Source: Roseomonas mucosa ATCC BAA-692
GTDB taxonomy: Bacteria; Pseudomonadota; Alphaproteobacteria; Acetobacterales; Acetobacteraceae
Direction: 5' to 3'
Assembly (NCBI RefSeq): GCF_000622225.1
Contig: NZ_JHWD01000001.1
Coordinates: 464,705-528,704 of the forward strand
DNA length: 64,000 nt
Shown here: piece by piece, positions 24,869 to 32,933 of the stretch
Layout of the letters: every line of letters starts with the position of its first letter
How positions within the stretch are numbered: position 1 is the stretch's first letter
The notes under the pieces: model-generated
Seen by the model: only the letters and a program-made list of their open reading frames with translations
The model's database searches: none
Told to the model about the DNA's origin: nothing
Made by a program: the position numbers and the translations under genes

Positions 24869-26257
24869 TCAGGTGCCGGGGCGTTGCGGCGGAATCGTGT
24901 CCCGCCTGGGCTGGGCCAGGAGCAGGGCGGCGGCGGGCAGGAGCCAGGCGATGCGGGCGCCATAGCGCTGGTGCGGCTTGCTGAGCGCGCCGGTGGCGAA
25001 GGCATTGGCGGCGAGGCCGAGGAGCACGCAGAGGGCCAGGGCGCGGCGGCGGGGGTCGTGGCGGTGGCGCCAGAGCAGGATGGGCAGGCCCAGGGCGGCG
25101 AGAAGGAGCGCGGGGGCCTGGAGCGGGAGGAAGGGGGCGGCACGCTGCGGCAGGAGGCCGCGCATCTGGGCGGAGGATTCGAAGCGGTGCAGTTCGGCGG
25201 GCGGGAAGCCGCTGGCGATGCGCAGGGCAAGGCCTTCCCCCACGGCGCCGCGCGGCAGGGTGTCGCCGATGCCGTTGGTGACGAGCTGCCGGGCCGTGTC
25301 GCGCAGGGCGTTGCGCAGGACGGCCAGGGGTTCGCGGCGCAGGGTTTCGGCGATGATCTCGCGCGCCTCGGAGACCAGAAGGACGCCGCCCAGGAAGCGT
25401 GGCCGGCCATCGGCGTCGCTGTTCACCGGGCTGTCGGGCTCCCAGAGGAAGACGTCGCTGTCGGTGGGAAGGTGGCCGGCCCAGGCGCAGAGATACCAGC
25501 CGCGTCCGGGGCATTCCGCCGCGATGGTGCGGGCGGCGGGGCCATTGGCCACGAGGCGGGCGAGCAGGAAGGTGCTGCCATAGGGGGAGAGCGACCACCG
25601 GCCGTGGCCGATGGCGTTGGTGAGCAGGAGCAGGGCGCAGGCGGCGAGCAGGGGCGTGGCGACGCGGAGGGCGGGGCGCGGGCGGCGGCGCAGGAGGAGG
25701 GTGAGGGCAGCCAGGGCGGCGGCGAGGAGCAGGTTCGACAGGTGCGCGGCGATGGCCAGCGTGGCGAGGAGCAGGAGGGCGAGGGCCTCGCCCCGGGACA
25801 GGGTGGGGCGGGCGAAGCCGAGCAGGAAGAGGGCGAGAAGCGCGGCCGGGGTGAGGATGTCCGGCATCAGCAGGGCGGCGGCCCAGGGGGCGCTGGTGAG
25901 CAGCGCCAGGGTGGCGGCGAGGAGGAGGTGGCGGGCGGGGGTGGCAAGGCCGAGGGCGCGGGCGGTGAGCCAGAGCAGCCAGGAAAGCATCAGCCCCTGG
26001 GCGAGCAGGGGCGGCCAGAGGGACTGGCGCTGGTGGAAGAGGTGGAGGAGGGGGCCGTAGATCCAGGGCTTGTCCCAGATCATCAGCGGACCGAGCGTCT
26101 GGTGGAGGAAGGCGCCGGTGTCGCTGAAGAGGATGGGGTAGCCGTTGAGGAAGGCGGGCCAGGTCAGGAGAAGGGTGCCGGCCAGGATGGCGGCCGGGAC
26201 CGGGAGGCGCGGGATGGGAGGTGCCGCGCCGCCGGGGGCGGGCGGGGCCGGGCTCAG
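24869..26257 (-). CDS. Polytopic membrane protein, glycosyltransferase-like; start codon unclear
   Basis: At least 404 aa from the first ATG (26083), but the frame upstream still looks coding (AAILAGTLLLTWPAFLNGYP then LFSDTGAFLHQTLGPL), adding a transmembrane segment and a loop. No ATG, GTG or TTG exists in this extension; a CTG (26257) overlaps the moaE stop and is used as the outer limit here. About ten hydrophobic segments follow, with Arg-rich short loops, and a soluble region (about residues 215-330 of the ATG form). The layout resembles PMT/ArnT-type lipid-linked glycosyltransferases, but no catalytic motif is certain. Function not assigned. Confidence 0.6.
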   Translation of the reverse strand: MSPAPPAPGGAAPPIPRLPVPAAILAGTLLLTWPAFLNGYPILFSDTGAFLHQTLGPLMIWDKPWIYGPLLHLFHQRQSLWPPLLAQGLMLSWLLWLTARALGLATPARHLLLAATLALLTSAPWAAALLMPDILTPAALLALFLLGFARPTLSRGEALALLLLATLAIAAHLSNLLLAAALAALTLLLRRRPRPALRVATPLLAACALLLLTNAIGHGRWSLSPYGSTFLLARLVANGPAARTIAAECPGRGWYLCAWAGHLPTDSDVFLWEPDSPVNSDADGRPRFLGGVLLVSEAREIIAETLRREPLAVLRNALRDTARQLVTNGIGDTLPRGAVGEGLALRIASGFPPAELHRFESSAQMRGLLPQRAAPFLPLQAPALLLAALGLPILLWRHRHDPRRRALALCVLLGLAANAFATGALSKPHQRYGARIAWLLPAAALLLAQPRRDTIPPQRPGT

Positions 26258-26742
26258 CGCTGGGGGTCCGGCTGGCTCCAGCGTTCGGCCATGGCGTCGT
26301 CCTCCGCCTTGGCCTCGACCCAGCGGGTGCGGCCGTCGGGGAATTCCTCGCTCTTCCAGAAGGGGGCGCGGGTCTTCAGCCAGTCGATCAGGAAGGCGCA
26401 GGATTCCAGCGCCGCCAGGCGATGGGCGCTGGCGGTGAGGACCAGCACGATGGGATCACCGGGCAGGAGGCGGCCGACGCGGTGGATCACCGTGGCGCCG
26501 AGCAGGGGCCAGCGCTGGGCGGCTTCCGCGCGGATGGCGGCGATCGCGGCCTCGGTCATGCCCGGATAGTGCTCCAGGGTCATGGCGGCGAGGCCCGAAT
26601 CGGCGCGGCAGAGGCCGATGAAGGAAGCGAGGCCGCCGATATCGGCGCGGCCCCGGGTCAGCAGGGCGGTCTCGGCGGCGATGTCGAAGGGGGCCTCGCC
26701 GACCGCGACGCGGCCCGGAAGCGGGGGAGAGGGCTCGGCCAT
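26254..26742 (-). CDS. moaE: Molybdopterin synthase catalytic subunit
   Basis: 162 aa. With MoaD it inserts two sulfurs into precursor Z to make molybdopterin. The active-site lysines are Lys123 and Lys130 in WLKTRAPFWKSEE, spaced exactly as Lys119/Lys126 of the E. coli enzyme; HRVGRLLPGD and the Arg of AHRLAALE are also conserved. It is 7 bases after moaD. The stop overlaps the reading frame of the membrane protein downstream. Confidence 0.95.
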   Translation of the reverse strand: MAEPSPPLPGRVAVGEAPFDIAAETALLTRGRADIGGLASFIGLCRADSGLAAMTLEHYPGMTEAAIAAIRAEAAQRWPLLGATVIHRVGRLLPGDPIVLVLTASAHRLAALESCAFLIDWLKTRAPFWKSEEFPDGRTRWVEAKAEDDAMAERWSQPDPQR

Positions 26743-26749
26743 GAGGGGG

Positions 26750-27004
26750 TCAGCCGCCGGTGACAGGGGGGAAGAAGGCGACCTCGTCGCCGGGGGCGAT
26801 GGGGTCCTCCGGGCCGCGGAATTCCTGGTTCACCGCGGCGCGGACCTGCTTCGGCTGGGCGAAGGCGGCGGCATGGCCGGGGGAGCGGGCGGCGAGCCAG
26901 CGCATCAGGGCGCCGATGGTGGCGACCTCCGGCGGGGGCTCCACCTCCTCGGCGGCCAGGCCGGTGCGCTGGCGCAGCCAGGCGAAGTAGAGAACCCGGA
27001 TCAT
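26750..27004 (-). CDS. moaD: Molybdopterin synthase sulfur carrier subunit
   Basis: 84 aa, beta-grasp fold. The C-terminal Gly-Gly (PPVTGG), which is adenylated and thiocarboxylated, is present; VLYFAWLRQRTGL and IAPGDEVAFFPPV match the family. The moaD-moaE pair near pgsA-uvrC is a common alphaproteobacterial arrangement. Confidence 0.93.
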   Translation of the reverse strand: MIRVLYFAWLRQRTGLAAEEVEPPPEVATIGALMRWLAARSPGHAAAFAQPKQVRAAVNQEFRGPEDPIAPGDEVAFFPPVTGG

Positions 27005-27026
27005 GGGCGGAGGGCCATGGCTGGCG

Positions 27027-27731
27027 TCATTGCCGGTCGGGCACGATCTGCGGGCTCTGCCCCGGCACGGTGATCACCGTGGAGTTGCCCAGCGGCGTGG
27101 CGGTGCCGCTGGCGCCGCCGGGGCGGTTGATGCCCTGCACGCCGCCGGTGCCGCCGGTGGTGGTGTTGGGCACGCCGTCCGGGGTGAAGATGGTGCGCCC
27201 GTCCTGGCGCGGCGCCGGTGGGGTGGCGGGTTCACCGGGCTGGGCGGGGACGCTGAGCCGTCCGGGCTGGTAGGGCAGAGGCGGAACGCCCGTGTTGTCC
27301 GGCACCGCGGAACTCGGGCGGCGGGAGGGCAGGGTGGTGCCCGGCGGCGGGTTGCGCGGATTCGGCGCGGCCGAAGGCGGCAGGTCCGGGCCGGGCTCGC
27401 TGAGGTCCGGCAGGCGCGGCTGCGGGGCGCGGCCACGCTCGCGGGCGGCGCGTTCCAGGGCCGGCGAGGTGACGTCCTCGCGGAAGGTGTCGCGGTCCGG
27501 ATTCATCAGCGTGGCGCGCTCGGGCTCGGCATCCGGCCAGACATTGCCGGCTTCCGGCGTCAGCGGCTGCAGCGTGAGGTCCTGCCCGCGGATTCGCTCG
27601 GCAGTGGCGCTTCCCGGGGCCACCAGGGCCGGGCGGCGGCCGAAGGGCGCGATCAGGCCATCCGAGCAACCGGCCAGCGCAAGGGCCAGCAGGAGGCACG
27701 AACCCGGCCGCGCGATCATGGAATGCCGCAT
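27027..27731 (-). CDS. Proline-rich lipoprotein of unknown function
   Basis: 234 aa from the ATG at 27731 (GGGGGAG 5 bases upstream); ATG 27767 is less likely. Signal with lipobox LALAGC, so the mature protein starts at Cys with acyl chains. The rest is low-complexity, rich in Pro, Arg, Gly and Ser, with no recognised domain, suggesting an extended periplasmic or outer-membrane-attached protein. It is inserted between pgsA and moaD. Confidence 0.7.
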   Translation of the reverse strand: MRHSMIARPGSCLLLALALAGCSDGLIAPFGRRPALVAPGSATAERIRGQDLTLQPLTPEAGNVWPDAEPERATLMNPDRDTFREDVTSPALERAARERGRAPQPRLPDLSEPGPDLPPSAAPNPRNPPPGTTLPSRRPSSAVPDNTGVPPLPYQPGRLSVPAQPGEPATPPAPRQDGRTIFTPDGVPNTTTGGTGGVQGINRPGGASGTATPLGNSTVITVPGQSPQIVPDRQ

Positions 27732-27797
27732 AAAACTCCCCCAGGACGAAGCGGGCGCAACATGCACCGGTGTCGGTAAGCGCTCAAGGGCAGGTGG

Positions 27798-28406
27798 TCA
27801 GGAGCGGCCCCGCAGGGTGGCGGCGGCCTGGGCATCCTGGGCCCCGGCGTGGCGGAGGCCGGAGATCATGTAGTCCCAGCCGGTGATCATGGTCAGGACG
27901 GCGGCGGCCCAGAGGCCGAGTTCCCCCAGCAGGGAGAGCGGGAGGAAGCCGAGGCCCAGGGCGCGGGCACCGGTGTCGCCGGCCAGGAGGACGCCGAGGG
28001 CGCCCATCTGGAAGCCGGTCTTCCACTTGGCGAGGCGGGTGACGGGCATGCCGACGCGCAGGCTGGCCAGGTATTCGCGCAGGCCGGAGACCAGGATTTC
28101 CCGCAGCAGGATGACGATGGCGGGGAGCAGGCCGAGGAGGCTGAGGCGGCCGAGGCCAGCCAGCAGCATCAGCGCGGCGCCGACCAGGAGCTTGTCGGCG
28201 ATCGGGTCCAGCATGCGGCCGAAGGCGGAGGTGAGCTGCCGGTCGCGGGCGATCTTGCCGTCGAAGTAGTCGGTGATGGCGGCGATGGAGAAGACCGCGC
28301 AGGCGGCCACGTCGCCCCAGCCGCCGCCGCCATAGGCGAGCAGGACGAGCAGGGGCACCGCCGCGATCCGCGACAGCGTCAGGAGGTTGGGCAGGTCCGT
28401 CGGCAT
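27798..28406 (-). CDS. pgsA: CDP-diacylglycerol-glycerol-3-phosphate 3-phosphatidyltransferase
   Basis: 202 aa, inner membrane, first step of phosphatidylglycerol/cardiolipin synthesis. The complete CDP-alcohol phosphotransferase motif is present: D46, D49, G50, A53, R54, G63, D67 and D71. The start PNLLTLSRIAAVPLL is typical of PgsA. It is 16 bases after uvrC on the same strand, so an operon is likely. Confidence 0.94.
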   Translation of the reverse strand: MPTDLPNLLTLSRIAAVPLLVLLAYGGGGWGDVAACAVFSIAAITDYFDGKIARDRQLTSAFGRMLDPIADKLLVGAALMLLAGLGRLSLLGLLPAIVILLREILVSGLREYLASLRVGMPVTRLAKWKTGFQMGALGVLLAGDTGARALGLGFLPLSLLGELGLWAAAVLTMITGWDYMISGLRHAGAQDAQAAATLRGRS

Positions 28407-28422
28407 GGCGTCGGGAAGTCTT

Positions 28423-30327
28423 CTACCCGGCTGCTTCGCGGGACGCCACTGCGCCGGGATGGAAGTGCTCGTAGATGCGGCGCGCCATGGAGGGGCCGAT
28501 GCCGGGGGCGTTCTCCAGATCCTCGAGTCCCGCGTTGCGGACGCCGCGGACGGAGCCGAAATGATTCAGCAGGCGGCGCTTGAGCGCGGTGCCGACGCCG
28601 GGCACCTCGTCGAGTTCCGACTTCACCAGGGACCGCGAGCGTCCTGCGCGGTGGGTGGTGATGGCGAAGCGGTGCGCCTCGTCGCGCAGGCGCTGGAGGT
28701 AGTAGAGCACCGGGTCGCGGGGCGGGAGCTGGAAGGGGGCGTGGCCGGTGCGGTGGAACCATTCGCGCCCGGCGTCGCGGTCCGGCCCCTTGGCGACGGC
28801 GACCAGGGGGACGTCGTCCACGCCCATCTCCGCCAGGATCTCGCGGGCGGCGTTGAGCTGGCCGAGGCCGCCGTCGATCAGCACGAGGTCGGGCCAGGAG
28901 CCCTGCTCGCGCTCCGGGGCCTCCTTCAGGGCGCGCGCGAAGCGGCGCTCGAAGACCTCCCGCATCATGGCGAAGTCGTCGCCGGGGGTGACGGGGCCCT
29001 TGATGGAGAACTTGCGGTAGGCGGGCTTGATGAAGCCGCCCGGGCCCGCGACCACCATCACGCCATAGGCATTGGCGCCCTGGATGTGGCTGTTGTCGTA
29101 GATCTCGATGCGTTCCGGGATGGAGGACAGGTCGAAGATCTTCGCCACGCCTTCCAGCAGGGCGGTCTGGGCGGTGCCTTCCGCCAGCTTGCGCTCCAGC
29201 GCCTCCCGCGCGTTGGTGGCGGCGTGGTCCACGGCGGCGCGCTTGTCGCCGCGCTGGGGGCGATGGATCTCGACCTTGCGGCCGGCCTTGAGGGAGAGGG
29301 CCTCGGTCAGCAGGGCGGGTTCGGGGATGTCGTGGCTCAGCAGGACCAGGGGCGGGGGCGGCAGGTCGTCGTAGAGCTGGGCGAGGAAGGCCTCCAGCAC
29401 CTCGCCGGGCGGGATGTCCTGGCGGGCATGGGCGGGGAAGAAGGCGCGGTTGCCGTTGTTGCGGCCGCCGCGGAAGAAGAAGACCTGCACGCAGCACTGG
29501 CCGGCGGCCTGGTGGACGGCGACGATGTCGGCATCGCCCACGCCTTCCATGTTGATGCGGTCGCGGCCCTGGACATGCGTCAGGCCGCGGATGCGGTCGC
29601 GGATGGCGGCGGCACGCTCGAATTCCAGGGCCTCGGCGGCCTCCTCCATCTCGCGGGCCAGCTTCTTCTGGATGGAGGGGGTCTCGCCGGACAGGAACTG
29701 CTTCGCCTGCCGGGTGAGGTCGGCGTAGTCGGCTTCCGGGATGCGGCCGACGCAGGGGGCGGAGCAGCGGCGGATCTGGTAGAGCAGGCAGGGGCGGTCG
29801 CGGTTCTCGAAGACGCTGTCGCGGCAGGAGCGGAGCAGGAAGACGCGCTGCAGCGCGGTCAGCGTCTGGTTCACCGCCCAGGCGGAGGCGAAGGGGCCCC
29901 AGTAGGAGGCGCCCTTGCGGCGCTCGCCCCGGTGCTTGCCGATCTGCGGGTAGGGGTGGTCCTCGGTGATGACGAGCCAGGGATAGGACTTGTCGTCGCG
30001 CAGGACGATGTTGAAGCGTGGGCGGAGCTTCTTGATCAGGTTGGCTTCGAGCAGCAGCGCCTCGGCCTCGGAGGCGGTGGTGATCACCTCCAGGGAGCGG
30101 GTCTCGAAGACCATGCGCTTCAGCCGATCCGGCAGGCGGGCGACCTGGGTGTAGTTGTACACGCGCTTGCGGAGCTGCCGGGCCTTGCCGACATAAAGGG
30201 CATCGCCCTTGGCATCGAGCATGCGGTACACGCCCGGCGAGAGCGGCAGGGTGGCCAGGGCCTTCTCGATGACCTCGCGGCCTTCCATGGGGGCGAGGGG
30301 GGCGGATTCTTCGTGGGCAAAGGCCAT
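28423..30327 (-). CDS. uvrC: UvrABC excinuclease subunit C
   Basis: 634 aa from the ATG at 30327 ([10 protein letters not shown]). It makes both incisions in nucleotide excision repair. Domains: GIY-YIG nuclease ([18 protein letters not shown]), a Cys-rich patch ([11 protein letters not shown]), the UVR motif ([20 protein letters not shown]), the RNase H-like nuclease with DNSHIQG, and C-terminal helix-hairpin-helix repeats ([27 protein letters not shown]). uvrB lies about 4 kb away and also reads left. Confidence 0.96.
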   Translation of the reverse strand: MAFAHEESAPLAPMEGREVIEKALATLPLSPGVYRMLDAKGDALYVGKARQLRKRVYNYTQVARLPDRLKRMVFETRSLEVITTASEAEALLLEANLIKKLRPRFNIVLRDDKSYPWLVITEDHPYPQIGKHRGERRKGASYWGPFASAWAVNQTLTALQRVFLLRSCRDSVFENRDRPCLLYQIRRCSAPCVGRIPEADYADLTRQAKQFLSGETPSIQKKLAREMEEAAEALEFERAAAIRDRIRGLTHVQGRDRINMEGVGDADIVAVHQAAGQCCVQVFFFRGGRNNGNRAFFPAHARQDIPPGEVLEAFLAQLYDDLPPPPLVLLSHDIPEPALLTEALSLKAGRKVEIHRPQRGDKRAAVDHAATNAREALERKLAEGTAQTALLEGVAKIFDLSSIPERIEIYDNSHIQGANAYGVMVVAGPGGFIKPAYRKFSIKGPVTPGDDFAMMREVFERRFARALKEAPEREQGSWPDLVLIDGGLGQLNAAREILAEMGVDDVPLVAVAKGPDRDAGREWFHRTGHAPFQLPPRDPVLYYLQRLRDEAHRFAITTHRAGRSRSLVKSELDEVPGVGTALKRRLLNHFGSVRGVRNAGLEDLENAPGIGPSMARRIYEHFHPGAVASREAAG

Positions 30328-30844
30328 GGCGCGCGCTGGGTCCGGTGGTTTCGGGTTATCCCCGGAAGCTGTGGATAACCCCGTGGATGAAATGGTGGCT
30401 ATGGCCCGAAAAGCCACGTCATTCCTGGGTTGCAGCCCTTTGCCTCATCTCTGGGCATGAATCCAGGTCTTTGTTTTTGCACATTAAATAGGAAAACGGT
30501 CGGGTTGCATCGCACAAATCTGCGAAAGAGGCGGTTGACGGCGGCCGCGGTTTGCAGGTTGGGGAAAATCCCGCCCTGTCGCGGCGGCCGCGAAGCCCCG
30601 GCTGCTTGTGTAACCAAATCATTACATTAGCCAGGGGCCGCGGGTCCTAGACTGCCGGGCTTCGCCATTGGCGGGCTGGGAAGGTGCTGGAAGATGCGCC
30701 TGCCACCCCCGCCGCTGCCCGCCGGATGGGCATGTGGGGCGGGGACACCCGACGATGCCCGGCGGGTTCGCCGTGACCCCCCCTGCCCTGGTTCGTGTCT
30801 CGGCTTTCCGACATGCCTCGACAGCCGCGCTTCGGTCCCGTCCG
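30328..30844. other. Intergenic region upstream of uvrC, including an AT-rich stretch
   Basis: 517 bases without a convincing gene. It holds a dyad with a DnaA-box-like sequence (30353-30381), an AT-rich stretch (about 30459-30500, with TTTGTTTTTGCACATTAAAT) and a second AT-rich patch (30605-30630, GTAACCAAATCATTACATTA). A 67-codon minus-strand frame from 30622 has no ribosome site. The end near 30845 carries no clear folB terminator. Confidence 0.55.
30353..30381. repeat. Inverted repeat with a perfect DnaA-box sequence upstream of uvrC
   Basis: GGGTTATCC, 11 bases, GGATAACCC, perfect over 9 bp. The right arm contains TGTGGATAA, the complement of the consensus DnaA box TTATCCACA; the left arm (TTATCCCCG) is a weaker match. 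It lies 26-54 bases upstream of the uvrC start. Confidence 0.6.
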
Positions 30845-31339
30845 TCAGGCTTCCGGCGATCGCTGGCCGGCGGTTTCCTCCTCCTGGGGGCGAGGGGCGG
30901 CGGGACGCTGGCGTTCCACGGTGACGCCCACGGCGGCGGCGTCGGGCAGGACGTCGGGCTTTTCCACCGTCACCATGGCGGAAACGATGCGGCGGTCCTC
31001 CAGCGCGGCCACGGCGATTCGCTCCGCCAGGGTCTCGGCGAGGCGGATATGGCCGGTGGTGGCGATCTCCCGCGCCCGGGCGGCGACGGCGCCGTAGTCC
31101 ACCACGCGGGCCAGCTTTTCCTCGCCGACCGAGGCGGGGGCGGATTCGTCCTCCACCAGCAGCTCGATGCCGATGATCACGCGCTGGCGGGTGTGCAGCT
31201 CGTAGGGCAGGACGCCGAGGCTGGCGCGGACCTCCAGGCCCCGCACGAAGACGCGGCGCAGGCGGCGCGCGGCATCGGGGCGGTAGGCGCTGGCCGGGGC
31301 GGCGTCGGGGAAGGCAGGGCCGGGGCGGTTCTGGGTCAT
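30845..31339 (-). CDS. folB: Dihydroneopterin aldolase
   Basis: 164 aa from the ATG at 31339. Folate pathway enzyme converting dihydroneopterin to 6-hydroxymethyl-dihydropterin. Conserved regions: VFVRGLEVRASLGVLPYE at the N-terminus of the core with the catalytic Glu, VVDYGAVAARAREI, LAETLAERIA and the catalytic Lys in VTVEKPDVLPDA. Extra residues occur at both ends (an N-terminal leader of about 25 and a polar tail). It follows the pteridine-reductase-like gene by 8 bases. Confidence 0.9.
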   Translation of the reverse strand: MTQNRPGPAFPDAAPASAYRPDAARRLRRVFVRGLEVRASLGVLPYELHTRQRVIIGIELLVEDESAPASVGEEKLARVVDYGAVAARAREIATTGHIRLAETLAERIAVAALEDRRIVSAMVTVEKPDVLPDAAAVGVTVERQRPAAPRPQEEETAGQRSPEA

Positions 31340-31347
31340 CGGGCGGC

Positions 31348-32124
31348 TCACTCCGGTTGCACGGCGCCGCGCGCAGGCGACCACTGCAGGTGCTGGCCAC
31401 CATCGAGGGCAAGCATCTGGCCGGTGAAGGAGGGAAGGGAGAGGATGGCGAGCAGGGCGCGGGCGACCTCCTGCGGCGAGGTGCCACGGTGGAGGGGGGT
31501 GGATTCGCACTGGGCGCGGAACTGTTCCTCGCTCTGGCGCGGGCTGGGCAGGGCCGGGCCGGGGCCGATGCCGGCGACGCGGACCCGTGGCGCCAGGGCG
31601 AGGGCGAGGCTCTGCGTCAGCGCCCAGAGGCCGGCCTTGGAGATGGTGTAGCTGGTGAAGTGTGGGGTGAGGGACCAGACGCGCTCGTCCAGCATGTTCA
31701 CCACCACGCCTTCGGCGGCCTCGGGCAGGGATTTCGCGAAGGCCTGGGCCAGGACGAAGGGGGCGCGGAGGTTGGGCTCCAGGTGGTGGTCCCAGCTTTC
31801 CCGCGTCGCGTCGTGCCATTCGTCGCGCTCGAAGGTGGAGGCGTTGTTCACCAGCACGCCGATGGGGCCCAGCGCCTCGGTGGCGGCGGGCAGGAGGCGG
31901 GCGGTCTCGGCCTCCCGCGACAGGTCGGCGGCGAGGATCGTGGCGCGTCGGCCCTGGGCGTGGATCTCCGCCACGGCCGCTTCCGCCTCGGCCCGGCTGT
32001 GGCCGTGGTGCAGGGCGATGTCGAAGCCGGCGCGGGCCAGGGCGAGGGCCATGGCGCGGCCCAGCCGCTTCGCGCCGCCGGTCACCAGCGCCGCGCGGGG
32101 GATGGCGGAGGGAATGTCGAGCAT
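31348..32124 (-). CDS. SDR oxidoreductase, pteridine reductase (FolM/PTR1)-like
   Basis: 258 aa. Rossmann motif TGGAKRLGRAMALALA (T-G-x-x-x-R-x-G, as in PTR1/FolM), VNNAS, and the catalytic Tyr/Lys in YTISKAG. The TGGAKRLG variant and the folB neighbour favour a dihydrofolate/dihydromonapterin reductase role. The gene pair folM-folB upstream of uvrC is plausible as a small folate operon. A general carbonyl reductase cannot be excluded. Confidence 0.85.
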   Translation of the reverse strand: MLDIPSAIPRAALVTGGAKRLGRAMALALARAGFDIALHHGHSRAEAEAAVAEIHAQGRRATILAADLSREAETARLLPAATEALGPIGVLVNNASTFERDEWHDATRESWDHHLEPNLRAPFVLAQAFAKSLPEAAEGVVVNMLDERVWSLTPHFTSYTISKAGLWALTQSLALALAPRVRVAGIGPGPALPSPRQSEEQFRAQCESTPLHRGTSPQEVARALLAILSLPSFTGQMLALDGGQHLQWSPARGAVQPE

Positions 32125-32269
32125 GGAGGAGGTTTAGAACAGGATCGGTGCGCGCGGTATCCGGGAAGAGGGTTTGGGCACGCGCCCCGGCGGTGGCCTC
32201 CAGGGGCCACGCCGGGGGCGCTTCAGGCGGTGTGCCGGGCGAGGCGGGCCGGGACCTGCCGGCGGGACG

Positions 32270-32698
32270 TCAGAGGTTCGGGTCCTGCGTGGCGCTGCGG
32301 CCGTAGAGGCGGCTGGGGGCGTCGTTGCTGGGTTCCTCCGGGTCGCCGCCATCGACGCCTTCGAGGTGCGACTTCAGGCTTTGCAGCGCTGCCTCGATGC
32401 CATGGGCCAGGGCCTCCTGGGGTGTCTCTTCCTCCGTGGGGTCGGAGGGGAGGGCGGCGGCGGCATCGACGCGCAGGTGCAGCACGGCGCTCTCGCCCTT
32501 GCCGGTGATCCGCCATTCGCCCGGAGGGTCGAAGCTCCAGCGGACCGTCAGGGCAGCCTCGTCCGCCTCCAGGCCGGAGCCCGGCAGGTTGGCGTCGTCG
32601 CGGCGCAGCTGCGGAACCCAGTGCGGGATGTGCGCGGTGTCCGCGACATAGGCGAAGACCTCCTCGGCGGGTCGCTGGATGGAAATCTTCTGGTCCAT
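32270..32698 (-). CDS. SRPBCC (START-like) family protein
   Basis: 142 aa from the ATG at 32698. Begins KISIQRPAEEVFAYVADTAH, then HWVPQL, characteristic of polyketide cyclase/dehydrase-type lipid-binding folds. The middle strand is WRITGKGESAVLHLRV. The last 45 residues are acidic/polar (VDGGDPEEPSNDAPS) and outside the fold. The ligand is unknown. It stands divergent from the MFS gene. Confidence 0.75.
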   Translation of the reverse strand: MDQKISIQRPAEEVFAYVADTAHIPHWVPQLRRDDANLPGSGLEADEAALTVRWSFDPPGEWRITGKGESAVLHLRVDAAAALPSDPTEEETPQEALAHGIEAALQSLKSHLEGVDGGDPEEPSNDAPSRLYGRSATQDPNL

Positions 32699-32882
32699 GG
32701 TGGCGTCCTGTTGGCTCTCGTTCTTGTGGGACAGTGCGGAGGGGCAACGCGAGGCCGCGGCGCGGGGTTGCCGGTGGCCGGCGGGACGGGGCCGGGGGCC
32801 CGGGCGCCGCCGCGTCGGCGAATCCGTGCCGGCCGGCGGGACGATGCTAGCCTCGTCCCCGCCGTGCTGGAGGGATGGGTGC

Positions 32883-32933
32883 ATGGACAGGCGTTGGACG
32901 GTGCTGGCGATGTTGGTCGCGGTCCGTGTCTGA
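32883..32933 (+). CDS. N-terminal fragment of the MFS transporter (16 codons), ending in a TGATG stop/restart
   Basis: The ATG at 32883 has a strong GGAGGG site 8 bases upstream. It encodes MDRRWTVLAMLVAVRV and then TGA (32931-32933), which overlaps the ATG (32933) of the transporter frame. The peptide looks like the missing start of helix 1 of the transporter (MDRRWTVLA...VRV-L-MGVQFQS with one base added). So it is either a frameshifted start or a coupled leader. Confidence 0.55.
   Translation: MDRRWTVLAMLVAVRV

Noticed and set aside
30328..30660. Chromosomal replication origin upstream of uvrC
   Set aside because: There is one good DnaA box and a little AT-rich DNA, but no box cluster, no dnaA, parAB, hemE or similar origin neighbours, and the uvrC-pgsA setting is ordinary.
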